The notes under the pieces: model-generated
What the model was told of the DNA's origin: nothing
What the model saw: the letters and a program-made list of their open reading frames with translations, nothing else
Databases searched by the model: none
Assembly: GCF_016908525.1 (NCBI RefSeq)
Contig: NZ_JAFBEB010000007.1
Coordinates: forward strand, 1-64,000
Source: Brevibacillus fulvus
GTDB taxonomy: Bacteria; Bacillota; Bacilli; Brevibacillales; Brevibacillaceae
Direction: 5' to 3'
Length of the DNA stretch: 64,000 bases
In this document: one piece after another, positions 18,546 through 27,290 of the stretch
Numbering within the stretch: position 1 is the stretch's first letter
Layout: each line of letters begins with the position of its first letter
Translations under genes and position numbers: made by a program

Positions 18546-18582
18546 CTTTATTCCTCCTTCCAAACGGTCAAGAGGGGACGTC

Positions 18583-19191
18583 TTATTTGTTCAGCCCGCA
18601 GCCGGACTGCAAAACGTGAATCATAAAGGACGAGAAATCTTGCGATGTATAGGTGGGAGTCAATAACGGAAAAGCGGAGCGAACTCGCAGCCCGAGCGAC
18701 AGCAGCACAAACAGTTCGGCTGTTTTGCCCGGATCGACCGAGGGGGGAATCACCTGATGCTGTTGGCCGGTTTCGATCCACTGCTTTGACCGCTGCACAG
18801 CCAGTTCGTAAAATTGCTTCAGCACGTTCGCGACAGCGGGCTCATCTTTTTTGCCGATCAGGTAAAGCAGCACCTGATTGATCATTTCCTCGGGATCTTC
18901 CAGCAAAGGTAGCCGATGGACAATCTGTTGCATAGGTCCTTCAAATGTTTGCGGGCCGTGTTGGACCTCGTTCAGAAACCGCGCATGCGTCTCTTCCAAT
19001 CGTTCCTGCAGCACCCACGCAAAGATTTCGTCTTTGCTTCTTACATAGTGAAAGATCGCCCCTTTAGACAATCCGGACTTCTCCATAATGTCCTTCATAG
19101 TCAGCGAGTGACACCCTTTTTCCTTGATCAGCGCTTTTGTTGTATCGAGCAGCAGCTGAATGGTTTGCTTCCGGCGTTCTTCTTGCTTCAA
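18583..19191 (-). CDS. TetR/AcrR-family transcriptional regulator
   Basis: This 202-aa protein has an N-terminal TetR helix-turn-helix in the region TMKDIMEKSGLSKGAIFHYV, followed by a helical ligand-binding domain. The chosen start is TTG at 19191, because GGGAGGT sits six bases before it. An in-frame ATG at 19206 would have no ribosome site and would turn GGGAGGT into codons. It is the first gene of a two-gene unit with DoxX. TetR proteins usually repress their own promoter and an adjacent gene; the inducer is unknown. Confidence 0.9.
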   Translation of the reverse strand: MKQEERRKQTIQLLLDTTKALIKEKGCHSLTMKDIMEKSGLSKGAIFHYVRSKDEIFAWVLQERLEETHARFLNEVQHGPQTFEGPMQQIVHRLPLLEDPEEMINQVLLYLIGKKDEPAVANVLKQFYELAVQRSKQWIETGQQHQVIPPSVDPGKTAELFVLLSLGLRVRSAFPLLTPTYTSQDFSSFMIHVLQSGCGLNK

Positions 19192-19333
19192 AACGATACC
19201 TCCCATGTTGCAACGCGTCTGTCATCCATTATAAATACCAACCGGCGGTTTGTAAATTGTTAACAACAAGCTGTTTCATATTTTTGGATCTATGTTAAGT
19301 ACAACTTTATTTTATCTGAATTAATGAAATAGT

Positions 19334-19362
19334 TTGATTATTACGCGATGTTATACTATAAT
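19334..19362 (+). promoter_or_regulatory. Promoter of the ROK regulator and amino-sugar-like cluster
   Basis: TTGATT (19334-19339) and TATAAT (19357-19362) are spaced by 17 bp. The predicted transcription start is near 19369, ten bases before the operator-like palindrome at 19379-19397. Confidence 0.7.
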
Positions 19363-19378
19363 TTCCATTAAATACTTT

Positions 19379-19397
19379 GTTAGGGAAGTTTACTAAT
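19379..19397. promoter_or_regulatory. Putative ROK-regulator operator, site 2
   Basis: GTTAGGGAAGTTTACTAAT matches the palindrome at 5615-5633 at 14 of 19 positions and keeps the outer TTAG and CTAA half-sites at the same spacing. It lies between the -10 box and the ROK start codon, which fits autorepression. Confidence 0.55.
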
Positions 19398-19404
19398 TAA
19401 AGAG

Positions 19405-20592
19405 GTGGTCGGACTGCTCGAAAAGACGCGAACAGGCAGCAGCAAATTGCTCAAGTGGATCAACAAGGCGGAAATTTTATCCCAATTAAAGGAACACGGG
19501 CAAATCTCCCGGGCAGAGCTGTCCAAACGGACCAAATTAAGTCGGCCTTGCGTTTCTTCCCTGGTCGAAGAAATGATCGAAGCGGGCTTAATCTGCGAAG
19601 TGGGAATCGGGCATTCCACGGGCGGGCGAAGACCGATCTTGCTGGAATGCAATTATCAGGCTTACGCGATCGTCGGGGCCATTTTTGACGGAAGCTTGCT
19701 GCAGATGGCCTTAACCGATTTGCGAGGCGAAGTGCTGGCTGATTGCGAGACGCGGCTGCTCTCTCCTTTCAATGGAGATGAAGCTTTACAGAAATTGGCG
19801 GCAGGTTTGCAGATACTGATCGAAAAGAGCGGTTATCCCCGCCAACGGCTGCTCGGCATTGGCGTCGGGCTGCCGGGGATTACCCAGCGCCGGGAAGGAA
19901 CAATCAGCTTTTCGCCCAGCACCGGCTGGACGGGGCTGCCTGTCAAACAAGAGATTGAACGCAAATTGGGCATCCCCGCCTTAATTGATAATGACGTCAA
20001 TCTGATGGCTTTGGGAGAGTATGTGGAAGGGGTCGGCACCGGTTCGGCGACGATGGTTTATCTTTATGTAGGGACAGGGATCGGCTCCGGCATCATGATC
20101 GACGGGCAATTATATCGCGGGGGAAGTGAAGCGGCAGGCGAAGTGGGCTTTATGATGATTGGCCCGAACTCCGGCAACAAGCTGACGGGAGCGGGTGTAT
20201 TCGAACAAAACTATTCCACTGCTGCCATTCTTGCTAGAGCAAAGGGGTTACTCTCTGGTCTTGATGAAGGCTCGAGTATTATACAACAGCTGATCGCCTA
20301 TGCCAATCAGGGAAACACGGCGGCAAAACAATTGCTGGATGATACTTATCGGCATTGGGCATACGGGTTGGCGAACATCGTCAGCGTGCTTAATCCGGAC
20401 TTGCTGGTATTAAGCGGAGAGATGATCCATATCGATGACAAAGGGGTGAAACAGATCAGCGAATTGCTGGAACAGTCGATTCCGGTGATGCCCCGCGTGA
20501 AAAAAGCTGCGCTTGGCAATCGCGCCGGGATGGTGGGGGCAGTTCACAGTGTTTTGGAAGCGTTTTTTTCCGCAAAACTGATGAAAGAGTAA
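19405..20592 (+). CDS. ROK-family transcriptional regulator (XylR/NagC type)
   Basis: This 395-aa protein has an N-terminal winged helix-turn-helix (about 15-75, with ISRAELSKRTKLSRPCVSSL) and a ROK sugar-kinase-fold domain with DNDVNLMALGEY and YVGTGIGSGIMIDGQLYRGG. ROK regulators sense sugars or sugar phosphates and usually repress transport and catabolic genes. The zinc-binding signature (GH plus CxCGxxGCxE) is absent: GEVGFMMIG replaces GEVGH and no cysteine cluster follows. Start choice is uncertain: GTG at 19405 has little ribosome site, while CTG at 19414 is five bases after AGAGGTGG. It opens the ABC/PIG-L/lyase/kinase cluster and is followed by the binding protein after 20 bp. Confidence 0.85.
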   Translation: MVGLLEKTRTGSSKLLKWINKAEILSQLKEHGQISRAELSKRTKLSRPCVSSLVEEMIEAGLICEVGIGHSTGGRRPILLECNYQAYAIVGAIFDGSLLQMALTDLRGEVLADCETRLLSPFNGDEALQKLAAGLQILIEKSGYPRQRLLGIGVGLPGITQRREGTISFSPSTGWTGLPVKQEIERKLGIPALIDNDVNLMALGEYVEGVGTGSATMVYLYVGTGIGSGIMIDGQLYRGGSEAAGEVGFMMIGPNSGNKLTGAGVFEQNYSTAAILARAKGLLSGLDEGSSIIQQLIAYANQGNTAAKQLLDDTYRHWAYGLANIVSVLNPDLLVLSGEMIHIDDKGVKQISELLEQSIPVMPRVKKAALGNRAGMVGAVHSVLEAFFSAKLMKE

Positions 20593-20612
20593 GGGAAAAG
20601 GGGGATTCATTG

Positions 20613-21722
20613 ATGAAAAAGGCAAAATGGATTCACGGATTGTTTGCCGGATCGTTGTCGCTGCTGCTGGCGGCTTGCGGAGGAGGAGGAGAAGCGCAGC
20701 CGACGGCAAACCAGGCAAGTCCTCAGGGCGAGCAGACCTCCGCCGAACCGGCCCAGCCGGCAGAGGGCAGCAAAAGCTTGGTGATCTACACGGCGCGGGA
20801 TAAAAATATCTTTGAAATCGTACTGCCCAAATTTAAGGAAAAATATCCGGATATCGAAGTGGAAACGTTGGAGATGGGCGCCCAGCAAATTCTTGAGCGG
20901 GTGCGCGCGGAAAAAGCCAACCCGCAGGCCGACTTCTGGTGGGGCGGAACCCAATCCGCTTTAAGCACGGCGGCGAAAGAAGGCTTGCTGGAGTCGTACA
21001 AACCGACCTTTGCCGACAAGATTCCGGCTGAATACAAAGACCCGCAAGACCGCTGGTACGGAGAAATGCTGCTGCCGGAAGTGATCATGTATAATCCGCA
21101 GGCTTTAAAACCGGAGGAAGTGCCGAAAGACTGGGACGATCTGATTGATCCCAAATATAAAGACAAAATTGTCATTCGCGGCGTTTTGCCATCGGGAACG
21201 ATGCGGACGATCTATGGCGCGATGATTTACCGCCAGGACCCGAATGATCCGCAAAAAGGTTATGAATGGCTGAAAAAACTGGATGCGAACACGAAAGAGT
21301 ACACCCAGGACCCGACTAACTTGTACTTGAAACTGGATCGCCAGGAAGGGGCCATCTCTTTGTGGAACCTGCAAGATATCCTGCTGCAAAGCAAGAAAAA
21401 CAACCATCCGTTTGACTTCGTCTATCCGGCAAGCGGCGCTCCGATTCTGGTAGACGGCGTGGGTATCGTCAAAGGGGCGAAAAACATGGATGCCGCCCAG
21501 AAGTTTTATGAATTTTTGTTCAGTCCGGAAATCGCCGCCCAGCTGGCCAAGGAACGCTTCCAGTTCCCGTCGCGCACAGATATTTCCAAGGATGACTTGC
21601 CAGACTTTATGAAAAATCTCGAATTGAAGCCGCTGGAACTCGATTGGGATGTGATGGCCGAGAAGGACAAGGAATGGATGGAATACTGGGATCAAAACAT
21701 CAAGGGCAAAGGGGCTCAATAA
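20613..21722 (+). CDS. Extracellular solute-binding lipoprotein of an ABC importer (iron/polyamine/phosphonate-type)
   Basis: This 369-aa protein has a lipoprotein signal (LLLAACGGG, Cys22), a low-complexity linker to about residue 50 and then a periplasmic-binding fold of the Fe(III)/thiamine/putrescine/2-aminoethylphosphonate class. Visible pieces are SLVIYTARDKNIFEIVLPKF and VGIVKGAKNMDAAQKFYEFL. The ATG at 20613 is used; a TTG one codon earlier is possible. It would capture the substrate for the ATPase and fused permease encoded downstream. The class is usually called iron-binding, but sequence alone does not fix the ligand. The neighbouring deacetylase, lyase and sugar kinase point to an organic compound. 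Confidence 0.85.
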   Translation: MKKAKWIHGLFAGSLSLLLAACGGGGEAQPTANQASPQGEQTSAEPAQPAEGSKSLVIYTARDKNIFEIVLPKFKEKYPDIEVETLEMGAQQILERVRAEKANPQADFWWGGTQSALSTAAKEGLLESYKPTFADKIPAEYKDPQDRWYGEMLLPEVIMYNPQALKPEEVPKDWDDLIDPKYKDKIVIRGVLPSGTMRTIYGAMIYRQDPNDPQKGYEWLKKLDANTKEYTQDPTNLYLKLDRQEGAISLWNLQDILLQSKKNNHPFDFVYPASGAPILVDGVGIVKGAKNMDAAQKFYEFLFSPEIAAQLAKERFQFPSRTDISKDDLPDFMKNLELKPLELDWDVMAEKDKEWMEYWDQNIKGKGAQ

Positions 21723-21747
21723 CCGCAAGCGCTCTTGTTTTTTAAGG

Positions 21748-21794
21748 CAGGGACGCCCGCTCAGCAGGCAAGGGGCTGGGCTGGGACGTCCCTG
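21748..21794 (+). other. Intercistronic hairpin between binding protein and ATPase genes
   Basis: CAGGGACGCCC (21748-21758) pairs with GGGACGTCCCTG (21783-21794). There is no T-tract, so it is more likely an mRNA-stabilising or partial-attenuation structure that raises binding-protein expression above that of the ATPase and permease, as seen in many importer operons. Confidence 0.6.
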
Positions 21795-21838
21795 AAATCT
21801 GCCTGTGGAATTACGGATGGTTAGGGGAGGAATACCTG

Positions 21839-22921
21839 ATGAGCAGCGTAACACTAGACCATGTAAGCAAACGCTTTGGCAATGTGAAAGGCGTCGAAGA
21901 TGTACACATTACCATTCAGTCAGGGGAATTCTTCACTTTTTTAGGCCCCAGCGGCTGCGGGAAAACGACTACGCTCCGCATGATTGCCGGATTTTATTTT
22001 CCGAGTGCGGGGCGGATTCAATTCGGCCAGCAGGATGTAACCCATTTGCCGCCGCACAAGCGAAATACTGGAATGGTTTTTCAAAACTATGCGCTGTTTC
22101 CGCACATGACTGTTTTTGAGAATATTGCCTTTGGTTTGCAAGTTCGAAAATTGCCCAAACAGGACATCAAGGAAAAAGTGGAACGGGCGCAGCGATTGGT
22201 TCATCTGGAAGGATACGGCGAGCGCAGAATCGATCAGCTATCCGGCGGACAGCAGCAGCGGGTCGCGCTGGCTCGCGCGTTGGTGATCGAGCCGCAAATC
22301 TTGCTGCTCGATGAACCGCTGTCCAATCTGGATGCCAAATTGCGGGAAGAGACGCGGTACGAGATCAAACGCTTGCAGTCCGAACTGGGCATCACCACGA
22401 TTTATGTTACCCATGATCAGGCGGAGGCGATGTCGATGTCCGACCGGATCATGGTCATGCAGGGGGGAGAAGTGCAGCAGATCGGGACGCCCTATGAAGT
22501 GTATCATCGTCCTGTTAACCGTTTTGTCGCTTCGTTTATTGGGGAGACGAATCTTTGGGAAGGCAAAATTGTCGCGACTGACGGGAATCTGATTCGGGTT
22601 CAGGTGGCGCCGGAGATCGAGCTGGTTGGCGATCGCGCCAATGCTTCCGCCATCGCCAAATTGCAGCCAGGTGAGACAGTGACCTTGTCAATCCGCCCGG
22701 AAGCGGTGGAGGAGGCAGGGGAAGCGGATGCGCCTGCTTGCAATCAACTGGCGGGCGTTGTAGAGGTTGCCGAGTTTACCGGAGCAAGCGTTAATTACGT
22801 GACCAAGATCGAGTCTCTGCAGCTTCGCAGCATGTTTGTCAATCGGGGAAGCAGAGTGAAACAGGCGGGGGAGCCCATCCGTCTGCGCATTCCAACCGAA
22901 AGCATTTATTTCATCGGATAA
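21839..22921 (+). CDS. ABC transporter ATP-binding protein (PotA/FbpC type)
   Basis: This 360-aa ATPase has Walker A GPSGCGKTTT (36-45), the Q-loop region MVFQNYALFPHMTVFEN, signature LSGGQQQRVALARAL, Walker B ILLLDEPLSNLDAKLRE and the H-loop in TIYVTHDQAEAMS. The C-terminal 110 residues form a TOBE-type regulatory domain, usual for the CUT1/spermidine/iron importers. AGGGGAGG precedes the ATG. It lies between the binding protein and the fused permease and would energise that importer. Confidence 0.93.
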   Translation: MSSVTLDHVSKRFGNVKGVEDVHITIQSGEFFTFLGPSGCGKTTTLRMIAGFYFPSAGRIQFGQQDVTHLPPHKRNTGMVFQNYALFPHMTVFENIAFGLQVRKLPKQDIKEKVERAQRLVHLEGYGERRIDQLSGGQQQRVALARALVIEPQILLLDEPLSNLDAKLREETRYEIKRLQSELGITTIYVTHDQAEAMSMSDRIMVMQGGEVQQIGTPYEVYHRPVNRFVASFIGETNLWEGKIVATDGNLIRVQVAPEIELVGDRANASAIAKLQPGETVTLSIRPEAVEEAGEADAPACNQLAGVVEVAEFTGASVNYVTKIESLQLRSMFVNRGSRVKQAGEPIRLRIPTESIYFIG

Positions 22922-22933
22922 GGGGGGGAATCG

Positions 22934-24670
22934 ATGAAACCGGAATTGCAACAAACACCGTTGCCGACGCTGCCAAAACGCCGCGTTTCCTTTGCTTCCT
23001 CGCCTTATTTTGTGTATGTGCTGGTCGCCCCGTTGTTTCTGGTCTTGCTGGCCTACGTCGTCTATCCGCTGTTTCAGACTTTTGTCGCCAGCGTTCAAGT
23101 TGATGGCCGATTGTCTTTTGAAAATTACCGCGAGTTTTTCAGTCTGGAACACAGTTCCAACCTGGAGGCGCTTTGGACCAGTATTTATATTTCCGTATTA
23201 AGTGTGATCACTTGCGGAATTGTCGGCGTGTCGCTGGCATTTTTGCTGGAGCGCTATGAATTTCCCGGCCGCAAAATATTGTCCGTTCTGGCATTGGTGC
23301 CAATGGCTTTACCGCCGTTAATCGGGGTTTTATCGTTTACGTTTTTATACGGCGAAAGCGGGATCATTCCCCGTGCCTTGAAAGAACTGTTCCAGCTTGA
23401 ACAGGTTCCCTTTTCGTTAAAAGGTGTCTGGGGAGTATTGGTTGTCCATACGTTTACGATGTATACCTACTTTTTTATGACCGCTTCGGCGGCGATCAAG
23501 GGACTGGATCCTTCGCTGGAAGAAGCAGCCGCCAATCTCGGGGCCAATCGGCTGACAATCTGGCGGCGGGTGATTTTGCCGATGCTTACGCCATCGATCG
23601 TCGCCTCTTCCTTGCTTGTCTTTATGATCGCGATGGCTTCTTACACCGCTCCGCTCGTCTTTGGCATCGACCGGACGATGACGATGCAGGTGTACCTGTC
23701 GCGAACCAATGGATCACTGGACATGGCTGCGACCCAATCGACAATTTTGTCTGTTGTCTCCATCCTCTTCCTGCTGCTGATGCGCTGGTACCAAGGTGCC
23801 CGCAACTATCAAAACATGAGCAAGGGGATCAGCGTTCACCGGACAGAGGTTAAGAGCAAAACGGGCAAATATGTCGCGATGGTTCTTTCCTTTATCGCCA
23901 TGGTGATTTTGCTGCTGCCCATACTGGTGCTGGTGCTGATCTCTTTTTCAGTCGATGGCACCTGGACGGTGCAAATCTTGCCGCCGGAATATACGGTCAG
24001 CCATTATCTGGAATTGTTTACCGATAGTCAGACCTGGCGTCCGGTAGTCAACAGCTTCAAGCTAAGCGCCATTGCTACCGCCGGCATTGTCGTATTCGGC
24101 GTGGCGGCCGCCTATGCGATGGTTCGGCTGCCTTTCCGCGGAAAAACGCTGCTCGATGTACTGATCATGGTTCCCTGGGCATTGCCGGGAACGGTAGTGG
24201 CGATCAATTTGATCACCGCATTCAGCGAGCCGACCATCTTCAGTTTTCAACAGGTGCTGATTGGGACGTTCTGGATGATACCGTTGGCGTATTTTGTCCG
24301 CCATTTGCCGTTGGTCTTTCGCTCAACCTCGGCTACGTTGCTGCAAATGGACCGTTCTGTCGAGGAAGCGGCCCGCAATCTGGGAGCGTCCTGGTGGTAC
24401 TCTTTCCGCAGGGTCGTTTTGCCGATGGCCCTGAGCGGGGTTTTGGCGGGCACACTGCTGGCATTGGTGCAATGTATCGGTGAATTTGTCGCCTCGATTC
24501 TGATTTTTACGACGAAAACGATACCGCTGTCGGTCGCCGTTTATCAACGGATGTACTCGTTTGAATTTGGCACTGCTTGTGCTTATGGCGTACTGCAAAT
24601 CTTGCTGATTATCCTCGTGCTGTTTGTGACGAAGCGGTTTATCGGCGACAAGAATGGTCCGGTAATTTGA
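22934..24670 (+). CDS. Fused two-domain ABC permease (FbpB/ThiP type)
   Basis: This 578-aa protein has 12 predicted membrane helices and two permease halves joined in one chain. Each half carries an EAA loop: EEAAANLGANRLTIWRRV (about residue 196) and EEAARNLGASWWYSFRRV (about residue 477). Such internally duplicated permeases are typical of Fe(III), thiamine and aminoethylphosphonate importers, so one polypeptide supplies both membrane subunits. It starts 12 bp after the ATPase gene with AGGGGGGGAA before the ATG and belongs to the same operon. Confidence 0.93.
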   Translation: MKPELQQTPLPTLPKRRVSFASSPYFVYVLVAPLFLVLLAYVVYPLFQTFVASVQVDGRLSFENYREFFSLEHSSNLEALWTSIYISVLSVITCGIVGVSLAFLLERYEFPGRKILSVLALVPMALPPLIGVLSFTFLYGESGIIPRALKELFQLEQVPFSLKGVWGVLVVHTFTMYTYFFMTASAAIKGLDPSLEEAAANLGANRLTIWRRVILPMLTPSIVASSLLVFMIAMASYTAPLVFGIDRTMTMQVYLSRTNGSLDMAATQSTILSVVSILFLLLMRWYQGARNYQNMSKGISVHRTEVKSKTGKYVAMVLSFIAMVILLLPILVLVLISFSVDGTWTVQILPPEYTVSHYLELFTDSQTWRPVVNSFKLSAIATAGIVVFGVAAAYAMVRLPFRGKTLLDVLIMVPWALPGTVVAINLITAFSEPTIFSFQQVLIGTFWMIPLAYFVRHLPLVFRSTSATLLQMDRSVEEAARNLGASWWYSFRRVVLPMALSGVLAGTLLALVQCIGEFVASILIFTTKTIPLSVAVYQRMYSFEFGTACAYGVLQILLIILVLFVTKRFIGDKNGPVI

Positions 24671-24759
24671 CACACGCAGAAGAAACGACCGGCGTAATGA
24701 TGAAGTAAAACGATTATCAGCAGACAAACGAGATGTCAAGCGATGGGGTGACAATAAAT

Positions 24760-27255
24760 ATGACAGATGCTCCGACAAGTGATCCGCTGAGGGTAGCGGA
24801 GAGTGAATTTCCTGAGATCCGCAATGAAAGGCGGGGGCTGGTTGAATTATGGAAAGCGATTATTCCGTTGACGACGATCGCCAGCGCGATGAATACCGGA
24901 GCGCATCCGGATGACGAGCACAGCGCGATGCTGGCCTATCTTTCTTTGGGCAAAGGCGTGCATACATCCAGCGTGATCGCAACGCGCGGCGAAGGAGGCC
25001 AAAACGAGATCGGCAGCGAATTGGGCCATGCGCTCGGCATCATCCGCACGCGGGAATTGGAGGAAGCCTCCCGCTTGAATCATATTACGTTGCGCATATT
25101 GAGCGAAGAGCTGGACGATCCGATCACCGACTTTGGCTTTTCCAAATGCGAACGGGAAACGCTGAACAAATGGGGCGAATCGGTATGTTATGAACGGCTG
25201 ATTCGGCAAATCCGCCTGTTGCGGCCTGACGTGGTCATCCCGTGCTTTCGCAATGAGCGAACCACACACGGCCATCACCGCGCGATCACCATTTTGACGC
25301 TTCGCGCGTATCAGGAGGCGGCCGATCCTGCCGTCTTTCCGGAACATGCGGCGAGCGGACTGCAGCCTTGGCAAATCAAAAAATTGTATGTGCCGGGGAC
25401 AAAAGAAGACTATCAGGTTGCCGTACCGATCGGCGAATACAGTTCCATTTATGGCGCCACTTATCGGCAGCTTGGCGAGCAGTCGCGTTTTTTGCATCGG
25501 AGCCAGGGGATGGGAGTTCACTATGAGGAAGGTGCGGCCTTTTATTATTACAAACGAGAAGCGGCCCAGGTGCCAGCGCAACAGCGGGAACCCGATTTTT
25601 TCGCCGGGCTTGCCTATACGTTTGCCGATTTGGCGGATGAGTTGAGCGCGCAGCAAGCGGCGCTGAAACAAAAATTGCGAAGTTTGCAGGCAAAAAGCGC
25701 CGAGGTGATCGCCGCTTTTCCGGATTTTCAACAGGTAGCGATCCGCGTTCATCAAATGTTAGGATTGGTCGAGGAAACGATCGCTGCCACTGCTTTGGCG
25801 AACGTGCCCGCCGCCGTGAAAACCGATTTGTTGCATCGCCTGCGAGTGAAAAAAGTGCAATTGCAACGAGCCAGCTGCCAAGCAGTCTGCCTGGTGCCAC
25901 GCCTAAAAGCAAACACAGACGTCGTCATTCCCGGGCAAAAAACGGAAGTGACGCTTTCGCTCTATAACGGAGGGCAGGCCGTGTTGAAAAATATCGAGGT
26001 AAAGCTGCTCGTACCTGACGGTTGGCAAAGCAAACCGGCTGATTCTACTTGCTTGGCTGAACTGGACTGTCACAGCAAAGCAACGGTTCGCTATGAACTG
26101 TTCGTCCCTGCGGATGCCGAGCCGTTTCATCCGCTAAAGCCCGATGTCCTGCAAGCGGTCGTCCGCTATCAGCTAGGCGAGACCGTTTCAGCCCTGCGCT
26201 TGTTTCCGGAGCGCTATTTGGCCGTTTTGCCACCGTATTCAATTGCTTTGAGTCCTCAGGCAACCGTATGGAACACCAGTCAGCAACAAACGGTGATCCC
26301 GGTGAAAACAACGGTGAGAAACTATCGCAGTCAGCCTTCCCAAGCGGTCGTTTCATTGGACTTGCCGCCGGGATGGCAGGCGCGGCCGGAAACAGCCTCG
26401 TTCGCCTTTTCCTTTCGCGGTGAGACGCAAACGGTATCGTTTTTAGTATCGCCAGACGAGCATGCGGAGAGCGGACATTATCGCTTAAAGGCCAAGGTAG
26501 AGAGCGAAGGATTTGCGAGCAAACGGGACGTGCAAGTGATCGAATACGAGCATATTGGCCGAACGTACTATATTCGCAAGGCTGAGCTCGGGGTGCAAGC
26601 GTTTGATCTGCAACTGCCGGAGCGGCTGCGGGTCGGCTACGTCTCCAGCGGGTTTGACAATATCGACAGCTGTTTGCGGGAACTGGGCGTGAACATCGTC
26701 AACCTCGATGCGAGAGAGATTGAGTGCGGAGATTTAAGCAGGTACGATACAATCGTGCTGGGGATTCGCGCCTACGCCTTTCGCCCGGAACTGATTCGCA
26801 GCAATCCCCGATTGTTGCGGTTCGTGGAAAATGGCGGCAATCTGGTCGTGCAATACCACAAGCCGGGCGACGGCTGGAAACCGGAGCTTGCCCCTTATCC
26901 GATCACATTGGGGGACTCGCTGATCGACTGGCGCGTGACCAATGAAAATTCACGGGTGACGGTATTGGCGCCGGAGCATCCGATTTTTAACTGGCCAAAC
27001 CGGATCGGCGAGGAAGATTGGGCCAACTGGGTTCAGGAGCGCTCGATCTATAATCCGGCGCAGTGGAGCGAACGGTATACGGAATTGATCAGTACCGGTG
27101 ACGACGGGGAGCCGGAGTTTCGCGGAATCTTTTTGACTGCCCCTTACGGAAAAGGGGTCTACACATACAGTTCGCTGGCCTGGTTTCGGGAAATTCCTCA
27201 GCTGGTTCCGGGAGCGATCCGTCTGTTTGTCAATATGATCAGTTTGAAACAATAG
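24760..27255 (+). CDS. Cytosolic large PIG-L (LmbE) family deacetylase with NEW3-like and ThuA/GATase-like domains
   Basis: This 831-aa protein is a full-length paralogue of the secreted protein at 5676-8213 but has no signal peptide, so it should act in the cytosol. The zinc motif AHPDDE (His49-Glu53) and THGHH (about His170) are intact. The middle beta domains and C-terminal KVGYVSSG-like domain (here RVGYVSSGFDNID) are all present. The start is taken as ATG 24760, with GGGGTGA eight bases upstream; ATG 24733 would add nine residues without a ribosome site. It lies between the importer and an argininosuccinate-lyase-like gene, so it probably removes an N-acyl group from the imported compound. 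Confidence 0.8.
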   Translation: MTDAPTSDPLRVAESEFPEIRNERRGLVELWKAIIPLTTIASAMNTGAHPDDEHSAMLAYLSLGKGVHTSSVIATRGEGGQNEIGSELGHALGIIRTRELEEASRLNHITLRILSEELDDPITDFGFSKCERETLNKWGESVCYERLIRQIRLLRPDVVIPCFRNERTTHGHHRAITILTLRAYQEAADPAVFPEHAASGLQPWQIKKLYVPGTKEDYQVAVPIGEYSSIYGATYRQLGEQSRFLHRSQGMGVHYEEGAAFYYYKREAAQVPAQQREPDFFAGLAYTFADLADELSAQQAALKQKLRSLQAKSAEVIAAFPDFQQVAIRVHQMLGLVEETIAATALANVPAAVKTDLLHRLRVKKVQLQRASCQAVCLVPRLKANTDVVIPGQKTEVTLSLYNGGQAVLKNIEVKLLVPDGWQSKPADSTCLAELDCHSKATVRYELFVPADAEPFHPLKPDVLQAVVRYQLGETVSALRLFPERYLAVLPPYSIALSPQATVWNTSQQQTVIPVKTTVRNYRSQPSQAVVSLDLPPGWQARPETASFAFSFRGETQTVSFLVSPDEHAESGHYRLKAKVESEGFASKRDVQVIEYEHIGRTYYIRKAELGVQAFDLQLPERLRVGYVSSGFDNIDSCLRELGVNIVNLDAREIECGDLSRYDTIVLGIRAYAFRPELIRSNPRLLRFVENGGNLVVQYHKPGDGWKPELAPYPITLGDSLIDWRVTNENSRVTVLAPEHPIFNWPNRIGEEDWANWVQERSIYNPAQWSERYTELISTGDDGEPEFRGIFLTAPYGKGVYTYSSLAWFREIPQLVPGAIRLFVNMISLKQ

Positions 27256-27290
27256 CCGAATCGAATATGTGGAGAGAAGGTTGAACCTAC

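Noticed and set aside
24760-27255. Bacillithiol deacetylase (BshB) as the identity of the PIG-L proteins
   Set aside because: BshB is a single-domain protein of about 230 residues. These are over 800 residues with extra domains and no bshA or bshC nearby.
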